From assembly GCA_035771165.1 (NCBI GenBank), contig JAWNZC010000013.1, positions 1,818,501 to 1,882,500 on the forward strand: a stretch of 64,000 nt of DNA, read 5' to 3'. The notes under the pieces are model-generated. The model saw only the letters and a program-made list of their open reading frames with translations, did not search any database and was not told where the DNA came from. The position numbers were made by a program, and so were the translations under genes. This stretch comes from Paragorgia papillata. Its lineage: Eukaryota > Cnidaria > Anthozoa > Scleralcyonacea > Coralliidae. Each line of letters begins with the position of its first letter. Position 1 is the stretch's first letter. Below are positions 35,201 through 47,763 of this stretch, piece by piece.

Positions 35201-38200
35201 ACAGCTCTGACAACAGCTCGTCTTGTTGCAAGAGTGAGAATGTAAGAGGGTATGAGGTTAAATAACGCCTGTATTCTAAAAGCTCGCTCACAATCACACT
35301 CAATGAGTGGCCCCTCACCCTCACTGAGTATGAGACTACACTCACTCTCCAACCATTCAATTGAATGGTATATGAAAGTAGAAGAGCTAAGGAGTAAGGG
35401 AGTAAGGTCAAAGGGCCCTTGCTCCTCTACTCCCTTTACCCTTACTCCTTAGCTATTCTACTTTCGTAATCCGTACTCCCATACTCCTCTATTCCTTTTA
35501 TCCATACTCCCCTATTTCTTTAATCCATACTCACTTGCTCTCTTGCTCTCATAGTCCCTTACTCATTTACGCCATGTATATGCTTACTCCTTTGCTCCTC
35601 TACTCAGTAAGGATACATGGCGTAGAGGAGTAAGCGACTATGAGAGCAAGAGAGTAAAAGAGTATGGATTAAGGAAATAGGGGAATAGAGGAGTATGCGA
35701 GTACGGATTACGAAAGTAGAAGAGCTAAGGAGTAAGGGAGTAAGCGTAAAGGAAGTAGATGAGTAAGGTATTAACGTTAACGCATTAATCTAAAATAATT
35801 TGTCTTTCCAGAAAATCTGTATACTAGTGTATACATTCTTACTCCCGTACTCCCTTACTCCTCTACTCCCTTACTGGTCTATTTATTTATATCCGTAGTT
35901 CTCTCTTACTCCTCTACTGCCTTAATACATACTTCCTTACTCTCTTGCTCCCGTACCCCCCTAATCCGTACTCCATTACTCTCTTTCTCGCTTAGTCCAA
36001 TACTCCCTTACTCCTCTACTCCCTTAACCCGTATTCCTTTACTCTTTAGCTCTCTTATTCCTATACTCACATGTACATACTCCCTTGTTTCTCTACTTAC
36101 TATCTTAATCCATACTCCTTTACTCTCTTGCTCCCATAGTCCCTTACTCCTCCACGTCATGTATCCTTACTCCCTAGTACTTCACACGCTAAAAACAAAA
36201 CATTCAATTCACTCTCGTTTCTCTGTAGACCTTCCTGGAATTGTAAGTGGTGACACAGTCGGTTTTCTAGACCCCCACGAAAGGTATTTTCAACCTCGGG
36301 AGCCCGGTCAGAAGTACAAGATCAGCGACGGTTTACTAAACATTAACTGCATAGATCAGTTTGCGCCATTCCATGGAATTTTTGGTTGCGACCTTGCCCA
36401 AGCCAAGAGCTACGACAGCACGCTGTTTCGATTCCCGTTGCGAACCGAGACGTCGGAGTTATCTGAGAAGAAATACACGAAAGAGATGATCAAAGGTCTG
36501 TTCGAGTCATTTCGCAAAGAAGCGTCCGTGATACTGCTGTTCCTCAAGAGTGTCGAAAGCATCAGTGTACACGAACGGAAAAAAGATGGAGAAATGGAAT
36601 GTGTATTCAAGGTAGAAGTAGCGCCAGAAACGCGCGACGATGTTCGAAGAAAACGCCTAGAGCTGTTACAGAATGCACTAAAGCCTGGTGTAATCGAGTC
36701 CAGATTCGTTATTGATATTCAAGTGATTTCTACATCACCAACGCACAGCTTTAAGTGGCTGATAGTGCACCAGATTGGCTCAACCGAAAAACGCATCAGT
36801 GAGTTAGCTGCAAAACTCCACTTACTTCCCTGGGTCGGCTTAGCCGTGCCTCTCAACGATGAAGCCATTAACGAAAGAGTTGGCAGAATATTCTGTTTCC
36901 TTCCCTTGCCCCCGGACGAAGAATGCAAAACAGGCCTTCCCGTTCATGTTCATGGCTATTTTGGACTAACCGACAATAGGCGCGGTCTAGCATGGCCTGG
37001 TCCAGACCGTCAGAATAGCGAGACGGCGGAGTGGAACAAGCTATTACTGACGAAGATCGGTAGCACGGTATACTGTAAGATCTTAGAGAGTTTAGTTGAA
37101 AACGAGCCTCGCACTGGTGTTAACCAAGAACCGAGAAGTCGACTTGTCTACTCAACTTTGCCAAGTTTGAATGATGTCCGAGGTCTCTGGAACTGTATTT
37201 TACAGCCACTGTTCGAGCAGCTAAAAAACCAAAAGTTGTTTTACGCCCAGTCCACCTCAGGCAATTCGTGGAATGCATTAAAGGACGGCTGCCTTGATCG
37301 TTTCCGCCCTGGTGAAACGGAAACCCAAAATGCTGTTGTTACATTTCTAAGGCAATTCGTGCCAGTTTTTACAGACTTGCCAAGTCATGTTTTGCAAATT
37401 GTGGACCATGATGAATACTTTTCAACATTTCATAACATCACTCCCGCTATAGTAAGATCTATTGTAAAGAGATGTGGTATCGGCACCACAGGACGTCAAG
37501 AGAAAGTGCTGTTGCTCGGATACGTCTTAAGTGATGGGCAGGTTGATCAACTGACAGATCTTCCCTTATTACCTTTGGCAAATGACGAGTTCGCCACGTT
37601 CCATGTCCATAGTCACGCGTCAAATTCTAAAAAGTCCGTGTTCGTGCCAAGTGGTGAATGTACAGCAGTATTGTTACCCAACATGAAAGACCGTTTTCTA
37701 TACGGCAGTCTTCCTAAAAATACTGCTAAAAAGCTACATGACGTGGCGGCCCACGATGTCCATAAGCAGAATCCAACGCAGCTGGTTCGCCTCACAACCG
37801 ATATAGTACTCGACAATTTGCGCGCCAGTCTACCTTCCGAATGGTTAGATGGAAAAGAGAAAGTCAAGTGGACTCCGGGATGTGCCAACCATCCAGACGA
37901 ATCATGGCTTGAAGCAGTTTGGCTCTGGATTCAGACCTCGTTTCAAACGTCACTCAGACCGCTACGAGGTATTCCACTGATACCACTGCCCACACACTCT
38001 CACAAATGTCTAGGAGTTTTGTCGGAAAAGTCAAGGTTTATCTTCGCGTCAGATGCTTCTGGAGAAGATCTACCAGAAACGATCGTCGACTTCCTCACAG
38101 CCTGCGAATGCACTGTTCTCTCCGACGTGCCTTCTTATGTGCGTCACCGTTCCATCGCCATCTACATCGCTCCGGCGTCTCCTGCTGGGGTGTTAAGAGT

Positions 38201-41200
38201 GATAAGTCGTTGTATCCTGAGTGTTGTACAAAAGTACATCAAGCAAGTGTGTGATCCAAACGACAGGGCTCTGCTTCGTTTATTTTTCTGTCGCCTACTA
38301 CCTAGTATTTCCGACAGCGAAAAAACATTCTTACTTCAGTTGCCGTTTTTCGATACTCTCAATGGCACGATTACTGCTGTGCAAGTAGACAGAGAAACGA
38401 GGGAAGCCGCGTCGCCGGATTTCAACCTTCCCAGCGGCTTTACACTTTCCAGTGGCGACAAGCTTATCTCGACATCAGACGACAGTTCACGCAATCTTTT
38501 GAGTTTTATGAAGATCACGATCCTCAAACCTGCCGACGTTTTTATCCAGTGCCTGTTTCCCGACATCCGAGAGAATTCTGTGTACACCGCCGAGGAAACA
38601 GATCTTATAATGATGTGGATCCTTGCCAGAATGGTTACTTTCAGCCAGCAAAACAAAGAATTTGTTGCCCAAATGAAATCTTTACCTTTCGTTCTCACTA
38701 AAACTGGGCAAAGAAGAACAGCAGCCACTCTTTTTGTCTCCAACGATCCAGTTCTTCGTGACTTGTTTGTTGACGAACCAGAGCGATTCCCCACAGGAAC
38801 GTTTGCCACCAACGACGCGATTTCAAGATTGAAACAGCTGGGGCTACGAACGAGTGAAAATGTTACTAGACGTGATCTTTTCACATGCGCCGAGGCAATA
38901 CAGTCAAGTCGTAATTCTGCATTGTCTCTCAACAAAGCCAAAGCGTTGGTAAAAATTCTAAATGCTAACCCTGGTCACTTAAATCAATTGATGGGAAATC
39001 ATCAGTTAATATTGAAAGATTTTCTCTGTCTAATAAAGTGGATCCCATGTGCAACAGTTCCACCACCTAACTACCCGGAGATTATGCCATGGGAACATAG
39101 TATAGCTTACTTTTCTCCTGCCGAAATTCGCAGTTCATCCAAGGCTCTTCTGATAGGTTCATCGATGCCAACGCTAGGGGCAGAAATGAGTGAAAATCTT
39201 CAGCAAGAATTTGCGCTGCATTCACACCCACCAGTGAATCAAGTTGTCCGTCAGTTGAAAATCGCCGTCGAAAGTTGGAAGGCTCACCAAAGAAGATTTC
39301 CCACCAAAACCGCTTTAGCTTTGTTCCAAGATATGCTTGCCAAGATCTACTTTTTCCTATCAGAGGCTGATCACCAAAAATTCACCAGTGCCATTCAAAC
39401 TGTGAGTCTAGAAAACTGGTTCTGGCATGGAAAAGGTTTCTGTGCACCAGCGCAAGTGGCAATTGATTTTCCTAATCACTTCCCACTAGATTTACGGTTG
39501 CGGTTATTTCCTGTACCAGATGATTTCAAGAAATCTCCTCAGCTAGTTGGATTTTTTCGTCTACTTGGAGTCAAACAATCCTTCGATGAAACTGATTTTA
39601 TCGGAGAACTTTGTGCGTTAGAAAAAATGAAGTCTGGTGTTGCCCTGACAGATGACGAGTTGAATTTCTCAATTTGTCTTCTAAATGCATTGACTGATGT
39701 CGAGAAGGACAATGTTCGCGTTCACGTTGGACAAATACCTTTACCAGACATCAAGAAAATTTTGCGTAGAAGTGACAACCTTACCATCTACCAATCGTCT
39801 TCGCTTGTAAATCGTGGAAATGTTATCTACGTTCACCCAAAAATTCCACAACAGCTAGCTCTAGATCTTGGCGTGAGGTCGCCAGAACACAGGGAGCTCG
39901 AGCCGTACGCATGTAGTATCGGGACACCATTTGGACAGCACGAGAAGCTGACCGACCGATTGACAAATATCCTGAAAGGTTACCCTTGCGACTACGGGAT
40001 CTTGAAAGAGCTTGTCCAAAACGCCGACGACGCCCAAGCCACCGAAATTCATTTTATACACGACACTCGCGTGCTTCCTCCCGAAGGCGTATTCCTGCAT
40101 AACTCCGAAGAAATCCAAGGACCAGCGCTCTGCGTATACAACGATCGTCCATTCACAGACGAGGACTTGAATGGAATTCAGAATCTTGGAATTGGCAGCA
40201 AAAGAGACGATCCTGAGAAGACCGGTCAGTATGGCATCGGATTCAACGCCGTGTACCATTTGACGGATTGCCCGAGTCTTTTATCTAACGGTGACACTCT
40301 TTGTTTCTTCGATCCCCACTGCCGTTATGTACCTGGGGCCACGCGTACTAATCCGGGAAGAAAATATCAATCGATCGACGATAAATTTAACAAAAATTAC
40401 CCAGACCTTCTCCCTGGATATCTCGGTCAATATTTGGAATTGAAAGACGCCACAGTATTTCGTCTTCCATTGAGAAATCGAAAGCGTTCCCAAGAATCAC
40501 TAATCGCCAAAACTGATGCAACTAGTATTGTCGGGTCACTCCTTACGTCTTTTAAAGTCGATGCCAGGAAGATGTTGCTGTTTCTTAACCACGTAAAAAA
40601 GATACGTATCTCTGTGATTAAGGAAAACGGTGAGCTCGTGCGAGAATATGAGGTAACTTCCATTTTAGCCGAAAAGGACGAGGAACAGCGCAAAGAATTG
40701 TCATCTCTGATAAAGAAGTACAAAGATAAACCGACTATTGAAGTGCCGCGTAAGGAATGCACCTATCTGATGATCACTTCTGACTCAAGTAACATCAAAG
40801 AAAAGTGGCTGATTCATCAATGCTGCGGTGTAGATGTAAAAAATAAGGATGACACCATACCAGATGGTCGGCAGGGTCTTTTCCCACGTGGTGGAGTGGC
40901 AGCTCTAGTGTCGTCTTCTGCACGTGTGTCTGTCGGCCCACGCAGTCAGCCAAGGTACGTGGCTTACTGTTTCTTACCACTGCCATCATGCTACACGTCC
41001 TTACCAGTTTACGTCAACGGTCATTTTGCTCTTGACACCGCAAGGAGAACTCTTTGGCAAGACGAATCCCCAAACGGACCTTTGACGAGATGGAACAACT
41101 TTCTGAAGACACGCGTTCTTGCTCCTGGGTACGCTTCGCTAATCCTAGAAGCGCGGAAACACATCCCACACTGCCAGAAAGATCCGCAGACAACCCGATA

Positions 41201-44200
41201 CTTCGCAAGCGAAATCACTGCTGATGTGGGTTTGTCCTGGTATCACAACCTGTTTCCTAATGTCTACATTACCGACGAGGCCTGGAGAACTTTAGCAATC
41301 GAAGTTTATCGTTTTTTGGGAAGGACCTCGGCTCCAGTTTTACCAATTGTCGTTGCTGATGAAACCGGGGAAAATCGGGACCCCAAAAAATTGCCCCGAA
41401 GAATACGAAACTGGCTGCCTGTTCACGAAGTATTTTTCAAGGATGAAAGTACCCCAGATGTAGAGAACCTTTGGAAACTGCTATTGCGAATTCGTCTTCC
41501 CCTGAGTCTCTATGCACCGCACTTTGTATATGTAGGTTTCCAGAAAGCAGTTATGCCAAGTCTATTAGTAAATCCACAAAGTGTGATTGACTTCGTGCGA
41601 ACATTCCAATCCCGAAATTCAAGCTGTGAAATTGGAAAACTTCCAAGAAAATTAGAAGATACCAAGATCAGAAGTAAACAGGAGCTCAGAGAATTGATCA
41701 ACTATTGCAAAAAAGAAGAAAAGTTCAGCAGCATGTTACAAGGTCTACCAATGCTACTGACTGCCGACGGTCAGTTAAGAGTTTTCGACAAAAGCAAGCC
41801 TGTTTACCGTTCCATGTTCAGTGATCTTTTTCCCAGACGAGCTCATTCGTTTGTACACCCTAACTTTGTGTACACAATAATTGGCTATAATGAAAGTACA
41901 TCCCAAGTGATGCGCGGGTTCACTGTCGAAGCAGTAGCTCAATTTATGCCTGACCTGACCTCACTTGACCTCACATTTCCTCACGACATGACAGGCCTGA
42001 CCAAGCACTTGACTTGGGCATTTCCAAAGAATGGCTTGTTGTCCCAAGAATGGTTTAAGCGACTATGGGAGTTTTTGCAAACTCAATCCAACTCCGATGA
42101 AAACGAGCAGCAGCTATCCCTCGAGGCCTTGAGAGAGTGGCCAGTAATACCGACAACGTGCGGAACGCTGGTTACCATTGGCATGGCGAAGACGGTGTTA
42201 GATCTGACAGAAAGTGGGACCGAAACAGCACGTCAGAAAAAGGTTCGGAAATTCCTCGAACAAATTAAGTGCCCTGCCTTGAACAAAGCCATCACCCTCA
42301 AGGAATCAGATGCAAGAACACGTGCACAGTCAAATCAAGCTAAGCCGCACAACACAGCTATCCAAGTTACTGGAGAAACAACGATATCTTCTCATCCACC
42401 GCACAGAAAGGCTGCTGTTACAGATCCCTACGTGGCACATCCCCATAGTGTCGCTGATGTCCTCGAAGTCCTCGATTACATGATGAAGACAGGAACTCTG
42501 GACGTTTCCATGCTCTCTGATGAAGAAATTTCGGAAATTCTGCAGTTCTTTCAAGCCGAATACGAAAACCTTGAACCGAAACTCAAGTACAATAAGATCC
42601 TAAAAGACCTTCCATTGTACAAGACCATTGATGGTACTCATGTCAGTTTGTCGGCGTTCTCTTTGTATGCCGTAGTTCCAGGAGATGTTCCTTTGGTTGA
42701 AATTGCAAAGCTTCAGAATGTGGAGAAACGCCTCTTTCTTCATTCGGATGCCTTACGGACTCTAAATACGCTGTACACGGCACTCGGCACAGGTGCTGAA
42801 CGCTGTGTTTCCAAATTTTTTCCTCGATTTCATCCTACCATCCTTCGACATATTTCATCGAGACAGTCAATTGGCATTCCTGACTCATATTAAGGACAAG
42901 GTTTTACCGTTTTCGCATGAAAAGGAAGAGCTTTTGAGATATCTGCAAGGAATCCGTTGCATCCCCGACCGGCAGGGCAAACTTCATTATGCTAAGGAGT
43001 TTTATAGCAGACGAAACGACGTGTTTCAAAACATGCTTTCCGAAGATTCCGATAAGTTTCCACCCTCACCATTTAACGAGGATGTATGGCTGGACTTCTT
43101 AATACTGATTGGCCTACAGGAAGATGTTGACGAGAAGCTATTTTTGGAATTCTGTAACGAAGTGCAACTACGTGATAAAATTGGTAGGATTGCAACATTT
43201 GCAAGTAAATCGTGCAGGACCGATGAAATTAATGTGAAACGGTCAACATCTCTGGTTGGTTACCTCTTGACTAAGGCGCACCTTCACAATACATCGTTTT
43301 TACTTAAGGTCTCTACTATACAGTTTATCGCTTCCGAGAAAGTAGAAGCCGACCTTTCAGCTGTTCACGATCAGTACAAATGTAAAGCAGGCCAGCGACC
43401 ACCATTTGTTCAGTTTAAATCCTCCGTTCCGTGGCAGCAAAGAAGGCTGGTTTGGAGCAGTGCAGTACTTCTCCCGGATTGGGCTCAACCGGGAATACGA
43501 ACTGTAGTTGGCGGGACGTGTATGCTTAATAGTGCACTTGGTCTTGAAAAACCCACTCAGGTTACCGTAGCTCAACACTTGACGAACATCTCCGTTACCC
43601 TTGAAAAACGTGCGACCGAAGGATCTCTGTCAAACCCTGGCAAGATTAAGGTTATCATGTTCTCAATTTACAAATTTCTATCCGGCAAGTGTACAGGGAA
43701 AGAGTTGTCAAGCCAATGCACCAAAGATTGCAAGAGAATGGGGCATGATTTGCAAGCGCTACCTTGCGTATTTGTCGAAGAAGATGAAGCTTTTGTCAGG
43801 GGCGAGCAGCTATCGTTTAATACGCTTGGTGCAAACATGCTCAAGCCGTTCCTTTACACCGTACCACGAGAATTCGGCGTCTACCAGCATTTTCTCAAGC
43901 GTCTTGGAGCAACGGAAACAGTCTCGCCGCTTCAGTTGGTCAACGTTTTGAAGGCAATAAAGGGCCAATGTAAAGAGAAGGAGATGGGTTCTGAGTGTGA
44001 AAAGAAGTCACAGGTTACGATGTATCTGCTTTTCCAATTAATTGTCGACAAACCTCGTGGATTGAGAGAGTTAGAGTCGTGTGAACTGTATTTACCTAGT
44101 CGAGGTAAATTTCTTGTCAAATCCGACGAGCTTGTTTGCAAAGTTCCTCCGCATCTTGTTCAGACCGTGGCTACAATGAACTGTCATGTTCTCTTACCGT

Positions 44201-46876
44201 TCGAAGCATGTGGATTGGCAAGAGAACGGGAGACGGACTACCTCGACGCTCTCCCTGCACGTGTGCGCCCAAAGCCGCTAGAAAGTCTTGTCCGTGAGGA
44301 ATTAGACCCCTCGTGCAAAAATGACACGTGTCTGCTTAGCCGAGATGGCATCACCTGCAGTTTTATAAAAAGGTGGGTAGATACGACTAATTATTTAGTT
44401 ATGGTAATGGCTTAAGCGTATAATATAAATTTTGTAGCGACTGTGAAAATATTTAAAGGCTTGTTTACACAGGCGATTTTTGGTGCGATCATTCTGACGC
44501 ATGCGATTGAATGGATGTCTCACGAATGTATTGAACGACTATTTGTCGGTAGAACAAACACTGTTTTTCCCACCGCAGTTTTTATATGAGACAGACGAGT
44601 AACCGCTCGTCATGGCGAGAACTAAGGGGGTACGACTTTCATACCGGTACGAAAATGTCATTCCAGTACAACTACCGGGATCAACTCGTGCCAGTATGGC
44701 TTGTACTGGTATGAAATTTTGTACTGGTATCATGTAAACAACAGAGCCACAATAGGAATCGGGGCGAACTCGTACCAGTATGAAAGCAGTACCGGTATCA
44801 TGTAAACACCCCCTAAGGTAACTCGCTTCCATAAAAACATAGTCAATAGAGCATAGTTAATAGAAAATAGACATGGTTTGGAAGCTCAACAAAAGTCATT
44901 GTTTTATGTTTTTGTTCAGGTTTATGGAAATTTTTGCACTTTCACGGTTACTGAACATATTGTGTTTTCTGTATAATAAAGCAATCATCCAATGGCAACG
45001 TTTGGGTTCAATCACTCAACCGTACTGTTTAAATATTAATAAACCTAAAACAAAGGATTTGGCACCTTCATGTACCTTTCAACATGAATCGTAGCTTGAT
45101 TGTTAACCGCTTTGAAGTTTGCCGAGTTTCCAAACCATGTATATTTTCTGTTAACTATGAATAGAGATATGGTCTAGAAACTCGGCAAACTTCAAAGCAC
45201 CTATAATGAGCTGTGATTTGATGTTGAACCGTACCTTACACCGTGCACATCCTTTGTTTTAGGTTTATTAATATTTAAATAGAACGGTTGAGTGATTGAA
45301 CTGAAACGTTACTATTGGACAATTCGTTCATTATACTAAAATACAATGTGTTCAGTGACCGTGCACCGTGCACAAAAATGCATAAAGGCGAACAAAAAGA
45401 TAGAACAAAGACTTTAGCTGAGTTTCCAAACCATATCAAATTTAATCAAGCAGCTCTAAGCATAGGCATTTTTGTGCACGGTGCACGGTCACTGAACCCA
45501 TAATGAAGGAATTATCCAAAAACAATGTTTCAGTTCAACACTCAACCGTGTTATTTAAATATTAATAAACCTAAAACAAAGGATGTGCACGGTGTAAGGT
45601 ACGGTTCAACATAAAATCACAGCTCATTATAGGTGCTTTGAAGTTTGCCGAGTTTCCAGACCATATCTCGATTGACTATATGGTTTGATCATGTTCATTT
45701 TTATATACCCGTAGGTACATAGACATAATGAGATCAAAAGAATTCGAAGAAGGAATCGTTCGCCTGATAAAACACCAAAAGAAGTCCAACGAACTTTCTG
45801 ATGAAATGGTAAAGAGAATTTCAAGACTTGGATGGATCAACACGTCAAAGGGGAAAATGAAATGTATGAACAGCATCAAGACTCGTTTAGTCGACAAAAA
45901 GACCGAAAGGGTAGTGCAAGTAATCTCTCAAGAACGCATCTGTCACGTGGTCAGAGGAAACGATTCCTGGGCGTTGTACGTACGACATGAGTTTGGGGGC
46001 ACGATTATGCTGGGACTTTTGTCCCAGTGCGTGAACGAAATTATGGATGGTTGTTTCGAAGACAAATCTATAACAGTGTTAACGGACATGCTATCATGTG
46101 ACTCGCCTAAAAATATTGCGAGCAAGGTCTTGGACGTTCACGATATTCATGAAGATTCGTCAGATGGAAAGATAGCCTCAGATATGGACAAAATTAAACA
46201 AGCCACTGAAATGTTGAAAATGACTTTAGATCAACCTGGTAGCGGTGGTGGAGGCGGGGGTGGTGGAAGTGGCGGTGGAGGTGGTGGTGGTGGCGGTGGC
46301 GGTGGTGGCGGTGGTGGCGGTGGTGGCCGTGGTGGAAGAGGCGGTGGAGGCGGTGGTGGTGGTGGTGGTGGTAGTGGTGGTGGTGGTAGAAGTGGTGGTG
46401 GCGGTGGCATATCTATCACGTACTTTCCGCCAGGCGATAGATATACCAGTCCCAATCGTGACGAAGCCGATCGCTGGATGACACAATCCCGCTTTGATCT
46501 GGTGGCCGCTACGTTTTTACTCAATTCAGCAGATCCCCCATTCAGCGCCTTGGTGTGCTTTCTGAGTCACCAGATCGTAGAAAAGAGCTTGAAAGCAGCG
46601 TTATATGCGAAACGTGGCCTCACTAACGAGCAGCTACACACGCATGGTGTACGCCAACTTGCAAGAGATCTGAACAACGAGACGGAGATAGCTGGACACA
46701 TAATTGGACTGGTTCATCGCGTTGCAAACTACTACGTGAGCACGCGTTACCCAAATAGACAACCAGACGGCAGAGTTCCTGCAGAGGAATTTGGCGAAGA
46801 AGAAGCCAGAAGAGCGGTTGAAACTACAAGGGAAATTGTTGAGATAATTGAAGACTTTATTAATCAGGTTTCGTGA
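31025..46876 (+). CDS. Sacsin-like protein (sacsin-3): two ATPase repeats, poly-Gly linker, HEPN
   Basis: Predicted exons: 31025-31046, 31381-31469, 34046-34304, 36229-44372, 45715-46876, all GT-AG with consistent phases. The first exon (ATG 31025, donor ggtaagt) is short and inferred. It would encode about 3224 residues if the one frameshift is discounted. Repeat 1 has an HSP90-like ATPase at about residues 8-300 ([10 protein letters not shown] at 38, [12 protein letters not shown] about 110-121). Repeat 2 has another at about residues 1365-1500 ([22 protein letters not shown]). Glu and Asn of the N-box are kept in both. FCFLPLPP and YCFLPLPS blocks follow each ATPase. A poly-Gly linker replaces the J domain, then HEPN ([25 protein letters not shown]). 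Vertebrate sacsin has three repeats and a J domain. The frame breaks at T6 (42816-42821); without it the product stops at 42893, before HEPN. Confidence 0.82.
31694..32010 (+). repeat. 5S-rRNA-derived SINE
   Basis: The head has ggttagtacttggatggg and tgaccgtctgggaataac, as in 5S rRNA. It is followed by the SINE body tctcctgtgcttcgaggg, cctccctccgtaaaatcaac and a longer tail. It shares the body with the copies in the TRAF introns. Confidence 0.78.
32205..32323. mobile_element. Short MITE (ttaaccctttc family)
   Basis: Ends ttaaccctttcacgcatgg and gggcatgaaagggtcaa. The interior cccttgacgagtaaaatcgt is shared with the 12319 and 50683 copies. Confidence 0.75.
32746..33700. repeat. 20-bp satellite array (gtaatgtcttacaatgtagc) in sacsin-3 intron 2
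   Basis: About forty head-to-tail 20-bp units. A higher-order pattern occurs in the first half, and a variant gtatataacggcttgcaaca recurs near 33087-33250. Units degrade after about 33480. No spacers of unique sequence, so it is not CRISPR-like. Confidence 0.93.
34382..34811. mobile_element. MITE with cttaggggctgttcaca ends (sacsin-3 intron 3)
   Basis: The left end and the complement of the right end match over 17 bp with one mismatch. It is flanked by tata on both sides (34378-34381, 34812-34815), consistent with a TA-containing target duplication. The interior is built from repeated, inverted copies of ataactcggggg-type motifs. Confidence 0.85.
35340..36170. repeat. Pyrimidine/purine-rich repeat with a large hairpin (sacsin-3 intron 3)
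   Basis: Made of ctcccttactcctctact-like units. About 35440-35580 is an inverted copy of 35608-35750 (ctactttcgtaatccgtactc pairs with gagtacggattacgaaagtag). A second inverted pair is centred near 35418 (gggccc). 35753-36170 continues as one-strand pyrimidine-rich repeats up to the splice acceptor at 36227. Confidence 0.8.
42816..42821 (+). other. T6 run where the sacsin-3 frame breaks
   Basis: Codons before it match sacsin-1 in one frame (GAERCVSKF) and codons after it match in the next frame ([11 protein letters not shown]). Five T would keep the frame. Either a real frameshift or a homopolymer consensus error. Confidence 0.8.
44632..44817. mobile_element. MITE with ctaaggggg ends in the last intron of sacsin-3
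   Basis: Left end ctaagggggtac, right end tgtaaacaccccctaag. Subterminal ataccggtac / gtaccggtat repeats occur in both orientations. Same cap type as 34382 and 51233. Confidence 0.65.
44839..45680. mobile_element. Cluster of MITEs related to the 302-bp TRAF-A element (last intron of sacsin-3)
   Basis: Several copies or fragments in both orientations share catagtcaat, gagtttccagaccatatctc, tgcacggtgcacggtcactgaac and taaacctaaaacaaagg with 14822-15123. They occupy most of the intron 44373-45714. Confidence 0.8.
46238..46410 (+). repeat. (GGTGGC)-type repeat encoding the poly-Gly linker of sacsin-3
   Basis: An in-frame, imperfect ggt/ggc/gga array gives nearly uninterrupted glycine with a few Ser and Arg. 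It sits between the helical region and HEPN. The long antisense proline ORF here is a shadow. Confidence 0.95.
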
Positions 46877-47763
46877 CGTTATTAATATAACAATATAGAG
46901 TTGATGTTTGCGGGCATAAATATGTTTTTGGCCCGACTCAGGCTCATTTTAGCCATTTTAGGTTAAAATTCGCTTTATTACTATTATAATAATATTATTG
47001 GGAAAAAATCAAAGACAGAATACGGTAAACAGTATCTTCAACATGCAGTGCCACCTTCACGTCGGCGTGTATTTCATTGCAACAAATATTTACATATTAA
47101 ACTCATAGCTTACTGTACATGTAACTTGGCAGAAAAACGCAACATTTGTCATCAAAACAATCTTTGCTGCACAGCATTGGCAAAAAAGTATACAATTCCG
47201 TACACAACAAACCAATACTGATTTAGAACTGTTAAAACTTGATAGGCTCCGATCAGCGGGCTAAAATATATTTTAGTACATTTTAGACCGCTGAATTCTC
47301 CAGTTTAGCCCGCAAAATACACCACAACGCCCGATAAAATTATTATAAACAAATGCACATGTATTAATTGTTTAGGAAATGTAGTTGTTATTTAGGTTTT
47401 GAGGTGGATCGACCAATGAGTTTGCACATGATGGAAGGGAAAGGAGTATAACCTCAAATAGGATTGGTTTATTGGTTATAGATAGTTCATCACAATATCA
47501 TTTAAACAAGTTGTAGCGACTGCAGTATTTGTTGTAGTGAACAGCAGAAGTCCTTCGTTTGGAACGAGGGACTGCATGTGTTTCCCTATACAACATCTTT
47601 TACTGAATGAATGAAAATTACAATGCTGCTCAACCCGATTTAAGTGTACATGTAACTGTCGTTTCCGTTTAATTTGAACAAAAAACAGAGGATTCCTACT
47701 AACTTTGTTAAAGATACAAATGTATTACTGACTAACATATGCATGTTTCTTTAATAATTTATT
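46877..47763. other. Intergenic 3' flank of sacsin-3
   Basis: AT-rich. No gene, clear repeat family or RNA recognised. Confidence 0.4.

Noticed and set aside
46226..46524. Antisense poly-proline and poly-threonine ORFs
   Set aside because: Shadows of the poly-Gly coding tract of sacsin-3.
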